The notes below the pieces were generated by a model that was given only the letters and a program-made list of their open reading frames with translations, searched no databases and was not told the DNA's origin. The position numbers were made by a program, and so were the translations under genes. This document shows, piece after piece, positions 1 to 14,015 of a stretch of DNA of 64,000 nt. How positions within the stretch are numbered: the stretch's first letter is position 1; every line of letters begins with the position of its first letter. This stretch comes from Rotaria macrura (lineage: Eukaryota; Rotifera; Eurotatoria; Philodinida; Philodinidae): the NCBI GenBank assembly GCA_900239685.1, contig OENT01000671.1, positions 1 through 64,000 on the forward strand, read 5' to 3'.

Positions 1-2653
1 TAACCATAAGTTTGTACGGGCTTTCGAATGGTATGCCTTATTCCGAAATCTAATTTTTTTCGTGTGACGCGGTGCTTGTAATTTGGTCGATTTTCTCGTG
101 GACCCTCTCTTAAGTCATGTAACTTGATATTAAGTTTTGTCGAGGGCAATTGCTCAGGCTCATATTTATATTTCGAATGAACATCACTGATCTTATAGTC
201 TCCAATCAATTCGATATTGATTTGAAGTTCTTGTGCAACACATGTAAATAACCCACCTAGTACCATTGCGAAAGCAGTACCTATTGCTTGCTGTTCATCC
301 TATAGAAAAGATCCATGAACACATTACTAATCTTGATAATAGGATAGTCAAGCTCAACTTACGATGTAAGTAAATGTGCCTCCGTTGCCCTGCTCAGCTA
401 GTCTTACTAGTACTGATGCTGTATGATCAGGTCCAAAGCCAAATGTGTGACATTGAACACCACTGGGTAAAGTTTGTATTAATTGCGTATAGTCATGATT
501 GTCATTGTCTTGACCATCAGTGAGCAAGAGAAGCGCATTTAAAGGATTTCTTGTTTGACGATTAGTAAACAAGTTGATGGCCATTTGCAAGCCACTTCCA
601 ATATACGTACCGCCTTCGCTGATAATATCAGTATTGATTGCATTAATCAAAATCTCTTTACTAGAAAAAGTATCGAGAAAAAAATATAATATCTAATTAG
701 TATTTTTAAATAGCAGCTGATAATGGAAGTTTCCGCAAGTTGTGTCCACAATAATGACTAGTAGTACGAAAGTATTTCAGTAGCAGTGGACTTTTCTCAA
801 ATTTTGAACGAGTAGCTAACGAAATCACTTTAATAAAACGTTATAGTCTATAGTTTCTAAACCTTTGACAACTACACATTGTAATGATATAGTAACTGCG
901 CAAACAGTTATAGTGTTTTGATCCTAGAGTAAATTTTAGGAAAAAATCGTCCTACTATTTCAAAACCACACGATCAAACATCATGACACTGTGTTCTTTA
1001 TTCAGCCGCTAGCCAACCATAGGCATAACATTCATGCATGCTATATAGAACGAGTTAATCTAAAGTCAAATTATTCTCTAAAAATGTTGGGCAATTAATT
1101 TTACTGTATAATATTCGAAAATCAATAAATGAATTTCAGCGATGTGTTTATGATGTTAAGCATTGAAAGTTAGATGTAAGTCTAATGTAAAAAACAGTCT
1201 CAAGTTTTTTTATTCCTTAACACAATACTATCAAAAATTTTCTTTAATATTTCATGTAAGAAAATAGGTTTAAATGCTTTCTTGCCTTCGACAATGGACC
1301 AATAAACGACAGCTTCCTGGTATGAAACGGTCAAAATTCGATAGAAAAAATTAAGCATCCATCGCTTTGTCTTTCTAGAAATTCTGTTTGTCTATGTTTT
1401 GTTCATAATTTTCTGGCAATATATGAAAATCTTTTGAAGTAAAAGCAAGAATAGCATAACAAGTTAGCGCACACACTAAATAAATAACTTTATGTTCTTC
1501 ATAACTATTGGCTTGATTCCTTTCGTGATGGCATGTTATGGAAACATAAGTCACGGTGCAAAAAAAATGAAGTGAGAAATTCTACTTAGAATTATGTCAC
1601 TTTCCTACACACTCCTGCATTACACCTTTCTATACCGAGACTTGGTACTTTGCCACCCATAAAGGCTACAAAGGATCATTATACTAATGATATTCTAAAA
1701 CACTTGCTATTCAGGTTTTCAATAATAAGACGAAGTACTCTATTGGCTTTCGATTTAAAACAGAGATATTGGAATTAATAATTGGAAACAATATTCGGTT
1801 GAAATTTCAATAGACCGTTCTTCCTTAGCTAATGCTAGACTTACTTTTGTTGATTCATTCTTTTGAGACCATGTGAAAGGTCAAATGCTTGATTATTGAA
1901 TGAAATAATAGATAAACGATCGAAGTTGTTCATGTGTTCCACAATATAGATCAACGTTTTTTTTAATAAGGCTATTTTATCACCCGACATCGAACCACTT
2001 TGATCAACAACGCAGATTAGATCAATTGGTACACGAGAGGGCATAAATGATCCGATTTCGGTTGGTAAGATAATATTAGGTGCTTGAAGAGTGACAAGAG
2101 CGTAAATATTTGATTCTTCGTGTGAAAGTCGAGCTCCGTATTCTAATTGCGTTGAAGCGGTTATCAAAGGTAGACTGTCAGCGATATTAGGTGAAGCAGC
2201 AATCATCTGACGAGTAGCAGTAAGCCGATCATAGTGGTGTCGTGTAGCAAGCGTGCTGATAGGATCTTCGATCGAAGGAACAACCTATAGAATATGATTA
2301 ATACCAAATTATTACTCAATGCATGATTTCTAATGATATAGAATAGTAAAGAAATATACGAGAAAAGTATAACTACTTGCATTTACTACACGAGATGGAA
2401 GTGGAATCCTTGGCTGTGTCAGTATGAACTGAGCAGAACCTGTTAATAATTGAGTCACTGAATCTTCAACGGGAGTTCGACATAAAGGACATTCTTTGTT
2501 TTTCGCTTTGATATTCGATGTTAGACATTCAAAATGGAATTTATGACTGCAGGACAAAATCAAAAGAGGAGCGCCTGGCACAAGAGCACTTAAACATATG
2601 CTGCAATCGTCTCTAGTATCTTCGGATGTGGTCGATGTAGATGTCGGTAACAT
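1..2653 (-). CDS. RING-H2 and VWA domain protein, probable E3 ubiquitin ligase (3' end outside window)
   Basis: Exons read on the minus strand are 2653-2387, 2285-1845, 660-363 and 299-<1, joined at GT-AG sites with frame kept. The N-terminus carries a RING-H2 finger: C17-x2-C20, then CSHKFHFEC, then CPLC. A von Willebrand A domain follows, with a MIDAS start DQSGSMSG near residue 183 and a later LLTDGQDN. The last exon runs off the left edge and looks like the region after VWA. The order RING then VWA is that of plant WAV3-type E3 ligases; VWA would bind substrate or metal and RING would recruit an E2. That role is inferred from architecture. The intron at 661-1844 is about 1.2 kb, far longer than its 60-100 bp neighbours, and I see no gene in it. 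The ATG at 2653 is the first in the RING exon. Confidence 0.85.
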
Positions 2654-3521
2654 GTTATAAAATTTTGTAATAGCAACGCTTACGTAAAAAGAAACCTAAT
2701 GATCAGTATATCACCCTTTATATATACGAGAAAAATGTGACAACATTACTGATTCATGTAATCTGGAGGCGTACTCTTCCTATTATTGGTGATTCATTAG
2801 AAAGGTAATGAGACAATATTTTTCTCTTCGTGTGGACGGAAATTCAGGATTATAACACGTTTCGAAACTTTGTTTTCGTTTTCACGATCAATGAAGTGAA
2901 ACAAACGAAACGAATCATATAAATCGATATCTTGCTCGGCTAAACATGTCAAACAGTGAATGAAGTTTTCGATCAGTTATGTTACTAAGTATACTTCTAT
3001 TCATTTTTAGATGAAATATTTCAGATTATCTTTCACAAGGGATTTATTTATCCTTTGAGAACTGTCGATGTAGATGTACTCTCTACAAATGTTTTTAGGA
3101 ACAAAACTTTTTAAATTGATTTAAATAGGCTGTATAACGAAGCTTTCTTCAGTATTATCATCTCATAATCTCTTTTTTTCTTATGTTTCTGAAGTAAGAA
3201 AAAGTATGACGATCATTTACACTACAGCTTTATTGATTTTCTATAAAAAAATGTCCACCCCCACACGGTTAAAATTTTCTTTCTGAACAATAAAATTCAA
3301 GTTGTTCGAGAGGAGATATTATTAGATGATTCATTCTCTATGACTCACCTTGTATATAATAAAAACTTCATCATTAAAGCAGATAGAGCAAGCCATCATA
3401 ATACTACATTGATTCACCGACGCTACAAAATCACAATCAATGAAAATAGGATCCGCAAATATTATAAAATAAATATTAATCAGCTTATCTGCTTAAAGGA
3501 ATATTTCTTTATCTCAATGAT

Positions 3522-3919
3522 AAGTTCGATGATTACGGACTCCATCAACGAGCGTTTACGACCGTATACGATGGCGTACACGACCGTATTTTGTCGTAAT
3601 GCATGGTTCAGTATTACGATCGTATTTCTCCGTGTCGTATACGAAGGTATACGGTCGTTTCCGATCGCAAACGATCTTAGTAATAGATCGTATTTTAACG
3701 TAAACGATCGATGCACGACAAAGTGTAGAGTTTTCATCAAGATGATGATAAACATCAATTTTCTTGTTTCCGTAGATGACCGTATTTTACCGTACACGAT
3801 CCGGAGAAATACAGTCGTAATACTGAGTCATGTATTACGCTGAAATACGACAAAATACGGTCACGGCGGCCGTATTAAGACGTATATGGTCGTTAACGAT
3901 CGTGAGGATTCGACCTTGG
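3522..3919. mobile_element. MITE-like palindromic element, family 1 copy A
   Basis: About 398 bp dense in palindromic words such as CGTATACG, CGTAAACG and GGTCGT, and clearly richer in CpG than its surroundings. Its reverse complement aligns along the whole length with 21333-21733, at roughly four matches in five by eye. A third relative lies at 16483-16827. The ends resemble CCCAGGTCGA and its complement TCGACCTGGG. It has no transposase, so it would be a non-autonomous DNA element. Open frames on both strands here are by-products of the symmetry. Target duplication is not clear. Confidence 0.75.
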
Positions 3920-5879
3920 TAATGTTATTATTGGAAGTTCATCTTTGGGACATTAAAGATAAGTGGCACCAGACACGCTGTAAGAAGTCAAATTGGAAAT
4001 ATTTATGAGACAGAATATAAAGAGAACTCACAATCATTAACTATTTCCATTTCAATCCGTTGATCATCTTGTAACAGAATACTTTGTTCTTAAATGAGAA
4101 CCAAATAAAATTTTAAAGCTGCATTTCCAGCTACTGGATATGAAATCTCTGTGCTAGTAGCTGAAATTATCATTCAAGGAAATCAATAAAATGTTTATAA
4201 TGATAAATTTTGTAAACAACATTTATTGTCAAGTCAGCATCCAATTGACTTCAGTAAAAAAATCATTAAAATAATAAAAAAATACCATTTATTACACTAG
4301 ACAATATCGATGAATATAACACGATTGTTATTGAATCTGATGAAATAATTAAAAGTATAGAAATGGTGTGGGTGGTTTTGTGTAAATGCTTTGGTGGGCA
4401 TCATCGTTGGATGTCAGATTGCCTGTGTGCGTTGGTTTGGTAGTTAAAGTGGATGCGTACGCTCAAATTTAGGTGTTCAGAAGAGCAACCGATGTCAATC
4501 CCAAACCCAAGATAATACTTGACTTATATAAAATGTCAACTATCCTCACTAAAATTTAAAATAACTTAACATCACTGTCAAATTGCTATTCATATTCAAC
4601 TATCTTGAAAGACTAATCTTTCTCATAAGCATTAGAAAGAAAATAATCCGATTTTCTTCAAGATATTGTTTTTCGTAATTTAAGCCTCTTATGAAATTCC
4701 AGTTCGCATGAACAGCAAGTAAAACGATTTTTGTTCTTTTTAATGGAAAAAAATTGATGAATTGCTCAAATCTTCCAAAATATATATTTGATCGGAAAAA
4801 TATTAATGATTTTGAAATTACCAACTGTTTGTCATCTTAAAAATGTTGTTTCCTATTCTTAATAACAGAATTTTCATTTATTCAAGTATGGAATAATATG
4901 CGTAGTCTCTCTTATACTGTTGTATTTTGCTAAACTGCGAATAATCCTATCCTCGATTAGATTGTGACTGAAGCTGACCATCTTTAACCATTGTGTATTT
5001 TTGAACGATGCCAATCACTTCACACTATAGAGAAATGCATATTACTGTGTGTATTCCATTGGAAATGAACTTCCTTGCACGATTATGAATGTTTTCTTTT
5101 GGTTGCAATCACACATGGGGTGCTTCTCACCTTTTAATTTTCTACGTACGTTTGAAAACAGCAGTCCATCTGAAAAAAGTTGAAGTTGCAAGATATTTAG
5201 GTAAAACAAAACAAAAGAGTACAAAAGAAAAGATAAAATAGGTAAATTGTAGCTATCTTAAAAAAGTAACAAGGGAATCAGTTGAAAAAAAGAAGCAAAC
5301 GGTGTCTTATGCAGAGTATAACCTAAAATCGACAGCAACGACCACGCCCGTTTTCAAGACGTTTTTAGCGAAAACTATTTGACTAGGGTGAGTAACTTAT
5401 TAGGATGATTTGAAAATCAAATGAAAGTGTTTTAAAAGTCGTATACATATAGTGCAAATATAATCAGAGTATTAGAACGGATCAAACAAAAAAAAGGAAT
5501 CGAAACTATGGATCAGCTTTTCTTTTAGCAAGTGGAATGATTTCTAACTTATCTCTCCCTTTGATTGACTTATTTGCGTCTATCTAATATATTACAATAT
5601 TTTAATGAGTTTCAATGCTATGATGCTGTCTAAATGTACATCACTACATTGTTACATTTTTCTCTATTCTAATTGCTAACTTAACATATTCAAGAGACTA
5701 CTATCGAACTATCAGTATAGCATAATCAGAAATCGGATAAGAGAAGATATAACGTTGGTACTGTCCGTTCGACTGCAAATATTTTTTCATGCATATTAAT
5801 ACGTTACACAGCCTGAGAAGAAGCTGTTGATCACAGAAAGATACCGTAGGATGTGAAAACAAAAACGAGAAGTCACGTA

Positions 5880-6800
5880 TTCAGTATTTTTCATTAGACG
5901 AGATTTATTTCCAATTCTATTTCTATATTAACCAAGGTACCTCTTTGAGTCTTTCCGATGGATCAAAGCATTGAGTGTTTATTTTTTCAAACTTTTGTGC
6001 CGGGGGTAACCCTCAGGAGTCGAAAATCAATTTTGTCTTGAATTCTAATTTCTTATAGGTGTTACCATAGAACTCATTGCATTGATCGGAAGTACCACGT
6101 TTCTATTGAGGTGTGATCGAATAATAAGACAAATATTAAGCCATCATTAGTCAAAATTCTTAAATAACTCCATCTCAGAAACAAAAATTGTAGGTAACAC
6201 TTAAAGTGATTCCAATAGAAAATGGGGAAAGAATTTTCCAATTCAAAATACTCTAATTATGAGAAATAACTGATGAAGTTATATGTTCAGTGTAAGCTTT
6301 AAAGTGTGTGGAAACTGTTCTGTGGAACTACGCCATATGAGCATTTGATCAAATTTTATGTATAACTAAAATTTGGACTTCGAAAGGCATTATTATTTAA
6401 AGAATGCAAATGATGTTCTTAAAAATCCTTCGAGATCGAGATAGAGGCCTGAAAATCGAGTCTAAAAAAACTTCAGAAAGACATATGAATCCAAAAAGTA
6501 TCATTCCCTAGTTAAAACCCTAAAGGTCCGAAGAAGAAAAGTGTTTGATAAAATGTATGACATTCGTGAGCAGCGCAACGAGCTCTGCGAAAACATTTAT
6601 AAGAAATTTGAGTTCAAAACAAAACTTAATATTCAATTCCTGAGGGGTGCCCTAGGTACAAAAACTTGAGAAAGTAAAATTTCAATGCTTTGATCCGTTA
6701 GAAACACTCGATGAGGTACCTTGGTTAATGCAGAAATAGAATCGACAACTGATCATTGTAGTGGAAAATAGTGAAAGCATGACTCCTCTTCCGGAGCTCA
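5880..6800. repeat. Large imperfect inverted repeat (foldback)
   Basis: The reverse complement of about 5880-6110 matches about 6560-6800. Shared blocks include CAATGCTTTGATCC, GAGGTACCTTGGTTAAT, CAGAAATAGAAT or TAGAAATAGAAT, and a CCCTCAGGA stretch near the loop side. Arms are about 230 bp with many mismatches, separated by about 450 bp. No coding content is recognisable. It is either an old foldback element or two opposed copies of an unknown repeat. Confidence 0.6.
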
Positions 6801-8922
6801 TGAAAATGGATGACACTAAGGAAGAAAAACTACGAACCAGACAATGAATGCATGATTCAAGAGCGAAAGATGTTGGGTTACGTGTAAATGCGTCAGAATG
6901 ACTGAGAATTATGAAGCGGAGAGCTTTTTGGCCAACTGAAGATGTCCTAGTGTTTGAAAAATAACCGACGGACACAGCCATGTTTGAGGTTAAGAAACAA
7001 GCACCCAAGTGATACAGCAATACGTGAAAATGACGTCACAAATTTCAGGGTCTTACTACGATGCGTGAGAATGCGGACGGAAAGCTTCGAGACTCACAGT
7101 AGTGCAGGATGCGAGTGTTCAGAGGGGTTTAGTCGTGGCGACTGCTCTTCAAGTGAATTCCATAAGAACGAATGACCACACCAATACAAGCATCTACAAA
7201 CTCACCCACATTTAGATGCGAATATTATTAATTTAGTGCATGGCTAAGAGATCATCGCAGACTACAGCTTAAGTTGAAGCTTGACGTTCAAAAATTTTGC
7301 ATGAGATTCTAATATGCCCATGAGAATAGAGAAAATCGTCATCTTTTGACCTAAACAAAGTCGATCTCGATTGGTAGCAACGTTCACGAGTTATAATGGG
7401 TTTCCAGCCACTCCTAAAATGCGTTAGGTGATCTTTAATCACCCTAAAATAGGTCACAATAGAAGTGATCAGTTGAACGGAGTCCGATGCTGATGGTTCT
7501 TTCGCTTTGAAAGTGATTTAACAATGTTGATTCAAGATTTCTTGAAATTGCGATTTCAAACTGCAACAAACTTCAACGTACCCTTATAGATCCTGAGCAA
7601 TATTACCTATCATAATCGATTTTGCAAAGATAGAAAGAGAACAATTTTCTTTATTCATTCGACGTATTACAATCTAATTGAAGATTTTTAAATTCCAAGA
7701 TCAGACTTGAGTTCAGGTCTCCAGAAACCCTTTAGTCATTCGCTAGCTTAGCGATTTTTGCATCTGTGTACTTGTCTTACATTTCTCCTTCTAATGTTGA
7801 CAACCGCCTATCCCTTGCTAGTTCTGTTTTTGAGATATTAAAAAGTAGTTGCTTTTCATCCACATATTATCCAGGTTTATTGTTTAGAAGCTGCATAAAT
7901 CCCACATTCTTTATTGCACTTTTCTTACAAATAACTCAGTATCGTCTTGCTAAGCCGTCTCATGTGTGCCACTCTAGGTTGAAAAGACTATATCTGACAA
8001 AATTGGCATCTGAATCGAAGTTATCAATCTCAAAAATAGCAAAGTGTTTAGTGGCTTAACTTATTTGTGCATCGAGAAGAATCACATTAAATTTAAACAT
8101 TCGATTTAGACTAGAAAATGTTACGCACAATAAGAAATATGCTTCCTGTTCAAACTAATCAGTAAGTATTTGAAAGCTGCAGCTAAAATTCGAGTATGTA
8201 ACACTCATTTCTACTTAATGAAGTAACTCCCAGAAATTTGCAGTGTTTTCAATTGATTAAAGTTACAACATTTCGTGCTGATTCATCATCTGACAATCGA
8301 ACAGTGACATCATTATGTGTATACTTGTGCAAGTTTTGCTATCATTTACACTTACTGTGAGACAAAAGCGAGTAACTGAGTTTATGTAGCGATGAAGGAT
8401 TTATATGTATGTAGTGACTAGGCATGTTTCGAGCTTTTTCGCATTATTTTTGAGCATTTTTGTATAAAAGCGTCAGCTGTGAGACAGAAGGCTGAATCAT
8501 GTAACTTAAGCTAACAAAAGATAGAAGTTTTCACTCTATTAAATGAGACATACCCAATTTCTGTGCAATGATTCTTTTAGTTTTTAGAAGAACTTCAAAA
8601 ACCGAGCCCCATCGAGCCTATAGACTTGGGGCTCTATTAGACTCGATCAAGAACGTTTTTTGTACTGCAAATAAAAATTAGAATAACTGTGTTGAACAGC
8701 TCGGAAACGTCTCTTATTGTAGAGAAATGATGTGTCCATCTTCTTTTGATTTGTTAAAGCACATGATTCTGCCGTTTCATTTCAGAGTTCAAGATTGTAA
8801 TATAAAAGTATTCGAAAGGAACGAATAAAAGCTAGGTAGATGTCTGGTAGTAGCGCATACATTCAATTTAATTCGCGTATAAACACATGATTTACTATTA
8901 ATAGAAACTTTTTATAGTAACC

Positions 8923-11900
8923 ATGTTTTCTAAGACATTATCCGGTTTCGATAATGAAAGAATGAGGTATAAGTTTGATTCTTGTTGTTCTCATATTTGA
9001 GAATACTAGCCTAGTCAAGTAATGAAAGCGAAGATGATTGAAAACGTTCCATGTTGCTCTTTATTGTGCTTTAGGGATTGGGATTTGGAGGCGGCTAATA
9101 ATCAGATAGTAGAAAGGGAGACTCTTCTTTCAAGTTTTTCCGTCAATGATGCTGCTGAGCAGAATAATATTACATCAAATATTACTGAACAAAATCGCCG
9201 AACGAACAGTGTCAGTCGAGTGTCGATTTCGGAAGATGCGGCAGCCACACTTTCTTTCCACGATATCAATTATGTAATTGGCGGTAAAATGCAGCCTAGC
9301 AAGCATCGGTTAAAATTTCCATCTCTCCCATGTTTAAAATCTCAAGAATACAAACAAATTCTTTTCAATATATCAGGAAGATTTTCTAACGGTATGAATG
9401 CTATACTTGGTGAGTTTTCCTGTACGCTTGCCTTTGAAAATCAATAAAAAATGTTAATAATTTGAAAGGTCCTACTGGATGTGGGAAATCATCTCTACTT
9501 GATATTTTGGCTGATCGAAAAGATCGACGTGGTTTTTCTGGTCGCGTACTTGTCGACGGTTTGCCCCGGCATCCATCTTTTAAATACATTGTTGGCTACG
9601 TCGTCCAAGAAGATATTTTCACTGGAGCATTAACAGTGCGCGAAAATCTGCTCTTCTCAGCCAATCTTCGATTGCCCAAAACCGTATCGGCGCAAGAAAA
9701 GAATGCTCGTGTTTTGCGGATCATTGCTGAACTCGGTCTCGAATCTTGTGCTGATACACGTATGGGTACTGATTTCCTTCGCGGTGTCTCTGGTGGGGAA
9801 AAGAAACGAACCTGTATTGGTATGGAACTGGTTTTATCACCCAAAATCTTGTTTCTTGATGAACCTACAACAGGTACGGCTTTGTAAATTATAGATAAAA
9901 ATGATCTTTTTTCTGTATCGATTGATCTGAAACTTTACAGAAACAGTTTTATGAAACTCACATCTACTTTCGAAGAAAATAGTGAGTGGAACTATAAAGC
10001 CAGGATTTTACGGCTCCCTCCCCACCCGGCGCCACATTACAGATATTGATAAGCAATGTGTTATGGAGATCAATGACTCTGTTCAACATAATCTATTCGT
10101 TTTGTATACAATAAGATGTATAAATGATCATCGATTTTGTGACTCCCTTCCGTTTTTACAGAGCTGAGCAGCCAGGCTTAAATTATGCATATTGATAATA
10201 CCCTCATTTGCCATCGAATTCAATGCTTATAATTATCAAAAATAATTACGAAAAATAAAAAATAGAGCACCCTTAAAATCATTAAATGGAAAGAAATTTT
10301 TGTCTTTTACAAGCTTTCCCCTTCGTATTTTTTTACTAGTATAACGAATCTGACATCTACATACGAGATCCACATTTTAGTCTCGAAGAGACTACGCTCA
10401 CTAACTTTTCTTAAGGCATACTGAGTGTCTGCACAAATTGTAGTTCGAACGCATTAGTATTTCATTATGAACTTCATCTTCAATAAAGACTATAGCATTT
10501 TCGTCTGCTTTATCAATCAAATGTGATGATCTCACTTTTCCGGAAATCGTGTCATTATTTAGGATAGCCTAACTCTTACAAGAGAAAATTGTTTAAAAAA
10601 GTTTACTGTGAACAGAGCATTATTTAACACTTATTTCTATGTAAAAATATCTAGCCCGAGGGAAAACCTTCGATATTTCAGCGGCTCATCCTTCGCACAT
10701 ATGGTAAGGATTCTGCACGGATTCCAATAGTGCAACATTAAAAATACGATTTTTGATCACATTTTTCTGCTGTTGGCTGTGTCTTTTCGAAGATTTTATG
10801 AAATTTCACGACATAGTCTTTGCAGGATTGAGCTAGCTTTCTTTCGAGATGTTGTCAGTTTCTGAGTAGGATCTCTGCAGGACTTTCTAAGTATGAAATA
10901 CGAGGAATGAAAACATAGATCATCAATCTCTAGACCTTCAGTTTTCTTATTGATCAGCTTCTCAAATTGGATGTGCCATACTATGCTATATCCTCTTTTA
11001 AAGTATGGGGTTGTACATGTAAACGTCTCATTCGTGCACAAAACTGCCAACACACATCATCTACACCCTAAATTTGATATTTCATTCAGGCTGAATTGCT
11101 TGATGCTTAAACTATAATGGTAAGAGAGATATCATTTGTACAAAATTTTAGTAAAAAGGTTCAGCTTTAATCAGCGCATGATAGTTGAGATATTGGAAGT
11201 ATACACATAAAATCGTACTTTCCTTATGTAATTTAAAAATTTGATAACTCAGCCACAATAATATCGTAGTTTTTCCACATATATGGACAAAATATGATAT
11301 CAAACGCAATTTTGCAGTTGTGAGCCTTCCCCCGTAAGTAGACACAAAATATTGCAATCGTGGAGTATCCAACTATACTCTTTCTGATGAACTATTTTCT
11401 AATCGATAGGGCTTGATGCGTCAACAGCTAGCAATGTCATGAATTGTCTTAAAAGATTGTCAAACGAAGGGCGTGAGTCTTACGATAACAAGGCATAATT
11501 TCTTAAAGTCGAGATATTTTCTTGAAATGCAGGTACTATTGTCTTTTCCATCCATCAACCGCGTTATTCAATTTTCAAACTATTCGATTCTGTCACTTTC
11601 ATGTGCAAAGGGGAATGTGTCTATCACGGTGCAATCAAGAACGTCGAAACCTACTTTTCGACGCTAGGCTATCAATGTGAACTGCACGATAATCCTACTG
11701 ACTTTGTTTTAGATATCTTGATCGATGCTAATAGAACACCGGAGACTCTAACGAGATTGAGTAGTGCATACAAACAGTCTTCTATGCAAATAGACATACT
11801 AGCAAGTGCTCAACAGGATAACAAGACGGAAAATCAAGAACTCTTCCAAAGCAAAATCGTAGTCGAGCCAGCTCAAGCTTGGCGAGCTGAGATATTCTAT

Positions 11901-12939
11901 GTATCGCAGCGAACACTACGCAATGCTTTGCGCAATCCGGCAATGGCTCTCGCACAGGTTGTTGTCTCTATCATGATTGGCTTTTTAGTTGGACTAGTTT
12001 TCTATGATCTGAAAAAAACTACTGATCCCGGCATTCAAGATCGACTTGGTACAATATTTTTTATTGTTGTCAATCAGATTTTCAGCAGTATGTCAGGAAT
12101 CGAGCCATTACTTCAAGAACGTGCCCTTTTCTTGCACGTAAGTTCACTGTGTAACGTGAAGAGAAAACATGTTTACTATCTTTCAGGAATATGTGAGTGG
12201 CTACTATCGAATTCAAACCTTTTTCATTGCCAAATTGGTATGTGACTTATTTCCCATGCGCGCCATACCATCCATCTTATTTTCTGCAATCGCCTATTTT
12301 ATGACAGGCTTAGCTCGAACTAGTGACCAGTTCTTTGTGTTTCTGCTAACAATATTCATGGCCTGTGTTTTTGGATCTGCCACTTGCTTCTTCATTTCGA
12401 CTCTTACAACAACATTCTGTGAGATTCTTTTCTCATGTTCACTTTTCTGATTTTGTTTGAAGTGATGTCATAGAATTGGATAGACCCTTACTTTAGTTAA
12501 TCGAGGTTCTAGTTAAAAAAAACCTATCCATGTATTCTAAAGACGTATCGGTCTCACTTATTTTCTTCTTCTGTATTTGATTGTTGCAGCCGTGGCTCTG
12601 ATCGTTGTTGTTCTAATCTACGTTGTCATGATGGTATTTAGTGGATTCTTGATCAAGTTGACAAGCATGTTTAAGTGGCTCTCGTGGATTCAGTGGATTA
12701 GTGCATTTCGGTATGCTTCAGATGTGCTCACAATCAATGAATTTCAAGGTCTCAAGCTCTGTTTACAAAATCAGACCAATGTTTGTCCAGTGAGGGGTGA
12801 AGATGTACTGACCGATCGAGGGATCAATCATGGCACTGCATGGGACTTGTGGAAAAACTTTTTTGCATTGACAATGATGGCCATAGCCTTTTTCATTTTA
12901 GCCTACATTCGACTCCTTAGAATCAAAAAGACAAAATAA
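8923..12939 (+). CDS. ABCG-family (ABCG2-type) half transporter
   Basis: Seven exons: 8923-8966, 9075-9409, 9469-9873, 11410-11472, 11533-12137, 12187-12418 and 12590-12939, summing to 677 codons plus stop. Human ABCG2 is 655 residues. The nucleotide-binding domain comes first: Walker A GPTGCGKSS near residue 127 (split by an intron), signature GVSGGEKKR near 232, Walker B LFLDEPTTG near 254, then the H-loop in FSIHQPR. A six-helix ABC2 membrane domain follows from about residue 400, with a Cys-containing extracellular loop late (CLQNQTNVC). This reverse order, ATPase before membrane part, defines ABCG. It should act as a dimer exporting lipids or xenobiotics at a membrane; the substrate is unknown. 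The start was chosen from a 44-base first exon whose GTATAA donor joins in frame to the exon at 9075. Intron 9874-11409 is 1.5 kb. Confidence 0.93.
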
Positions 12940-14015
12940 TCTTTAATAATTGGAACAAAAAAAACCTTTTCTAGATGACAATATTAAATATCTTTGGTAT
13001 GCTATTTTCGCCATTTCGTGTGAAGTATTCCATAATAATTTTTCGTGTCTCTCTCATCGTTTGTTGTATTAATTAATTTCATTCAGTGATTATCCATAAT
13101 ACACATTCTAGCAGCATCAAAAACTAAACTTTTGCGTCTCAATTATAGATATGATTTCGATCTGAGCAAAAAAAGCTTAAAGTGTATACAAGTGCGTGCA
13201 CCGAAATTGGAATCCAGATAGTACGTGTAGTTGTTGGGAGGAGTGAAGAGAAGCACGTCACTAACACAACCAACCCACACACATCTGCTGACATCAACAG
13301 TTGTAGAGAATCAACAATTTTGAAGTAAAAGAAAGTGATTTTAGGTACAGCAAAGTTTAATTTTGCTGAAAGATAAGAAAAAATGATTACAAATGAGTCC
13401 AGCAATTTTGAACATTAGCAGTGTTTCTTTTTATCAAGTGACAAACTACATAAAATCGTAGTAATAAGATGACTTCAAAATGATATGAATCATCAAATAA
13501 CTCTTTTCCTCAACCTCATATTTTTTTCTCAGCATACAGAGGGAATTTGATCGTTGTATCACGTGAATAACCAACGTACTTTTAAGCGATATTCCTCCAG
13601 TGATGTTTCTGACTATTTCAACGGTGATAATCAACAACTTTCTACAACGCCGATGAGAACGGAACAGATTTGCACAGTTCTTCTTCATTTTTGATCGATT
13701 CAACCTTTTGACTATGTTATTTAAAAACTTCAGAGAGTTTACTCTAACATCACTATTTTCAATGATCAAGATGAATGGATTGACGTTTTACCGATTTATT
13801 TTATGTTCGAAATTGCCGATTTTGGCCGAATTTCTTGATTTCGACTTTATTAGTTCCATCAACAATATTCATTGAATTCGTCGGATTTGTCTCTTCAACA
13901 TCAAGTCATCAACGATAATTATGTGATCTAAAGTTCGAACAAAAAGGTAAAGGGTATCTATCTTCTAGTAGAGCAACTATGTAATGAATTGAGCAAAGAT
14001 ATTCAATGACTGTCA
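12940..14015. other. Spacer without recognisable gene
   Basis: AT-rich sequence between the ABCG stop codon and the ART/TPR relic. The open frames on the minus strand at 13139-13405 and 13446-13769 have no family signature, no plausible splice partners and biased low-complexity composition. I see no promoter or repeat that I can support. Confidence 0.5.

Larger units (their letters stand above)
2654..8922. other. Spacer of 6.3 kb with a MITE and an inverted repeat, no convincing gene
   Basis: No open frame here shows a recognisable domain or a plausible exon chain. The stretch holds MITE copy A (3522-3919) and an imperfect inverted repeat (about 5880-6800), both listed separately. A small hairpin near 8606-8636 pairs GAGCCCC with GGGGCTC. 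The last few hundred bases should contain the promoter of the ABCG gene. Confidence 0.6.

Noticed and set aside
3340-3843. Overlapping open frames on both strands (167 and 105 codons)
   Set aside because: They lie in the palindromic MITE; the symmetry and lack of stop-rich AT words create frames on both strands, and the proteins have no family character.
6682-7175. Two overlapping frames on opposite strands
   Set aside because: They fall over and beside the right arm of the inverted repeat, have no motif and no splice partners.
9982-10167. Frame inside the long ABCG intron with a GC-rich start
   Set aside because: It does not continue the ABCG frame across GT-AG sites and the flanking exons join perfectly without it.
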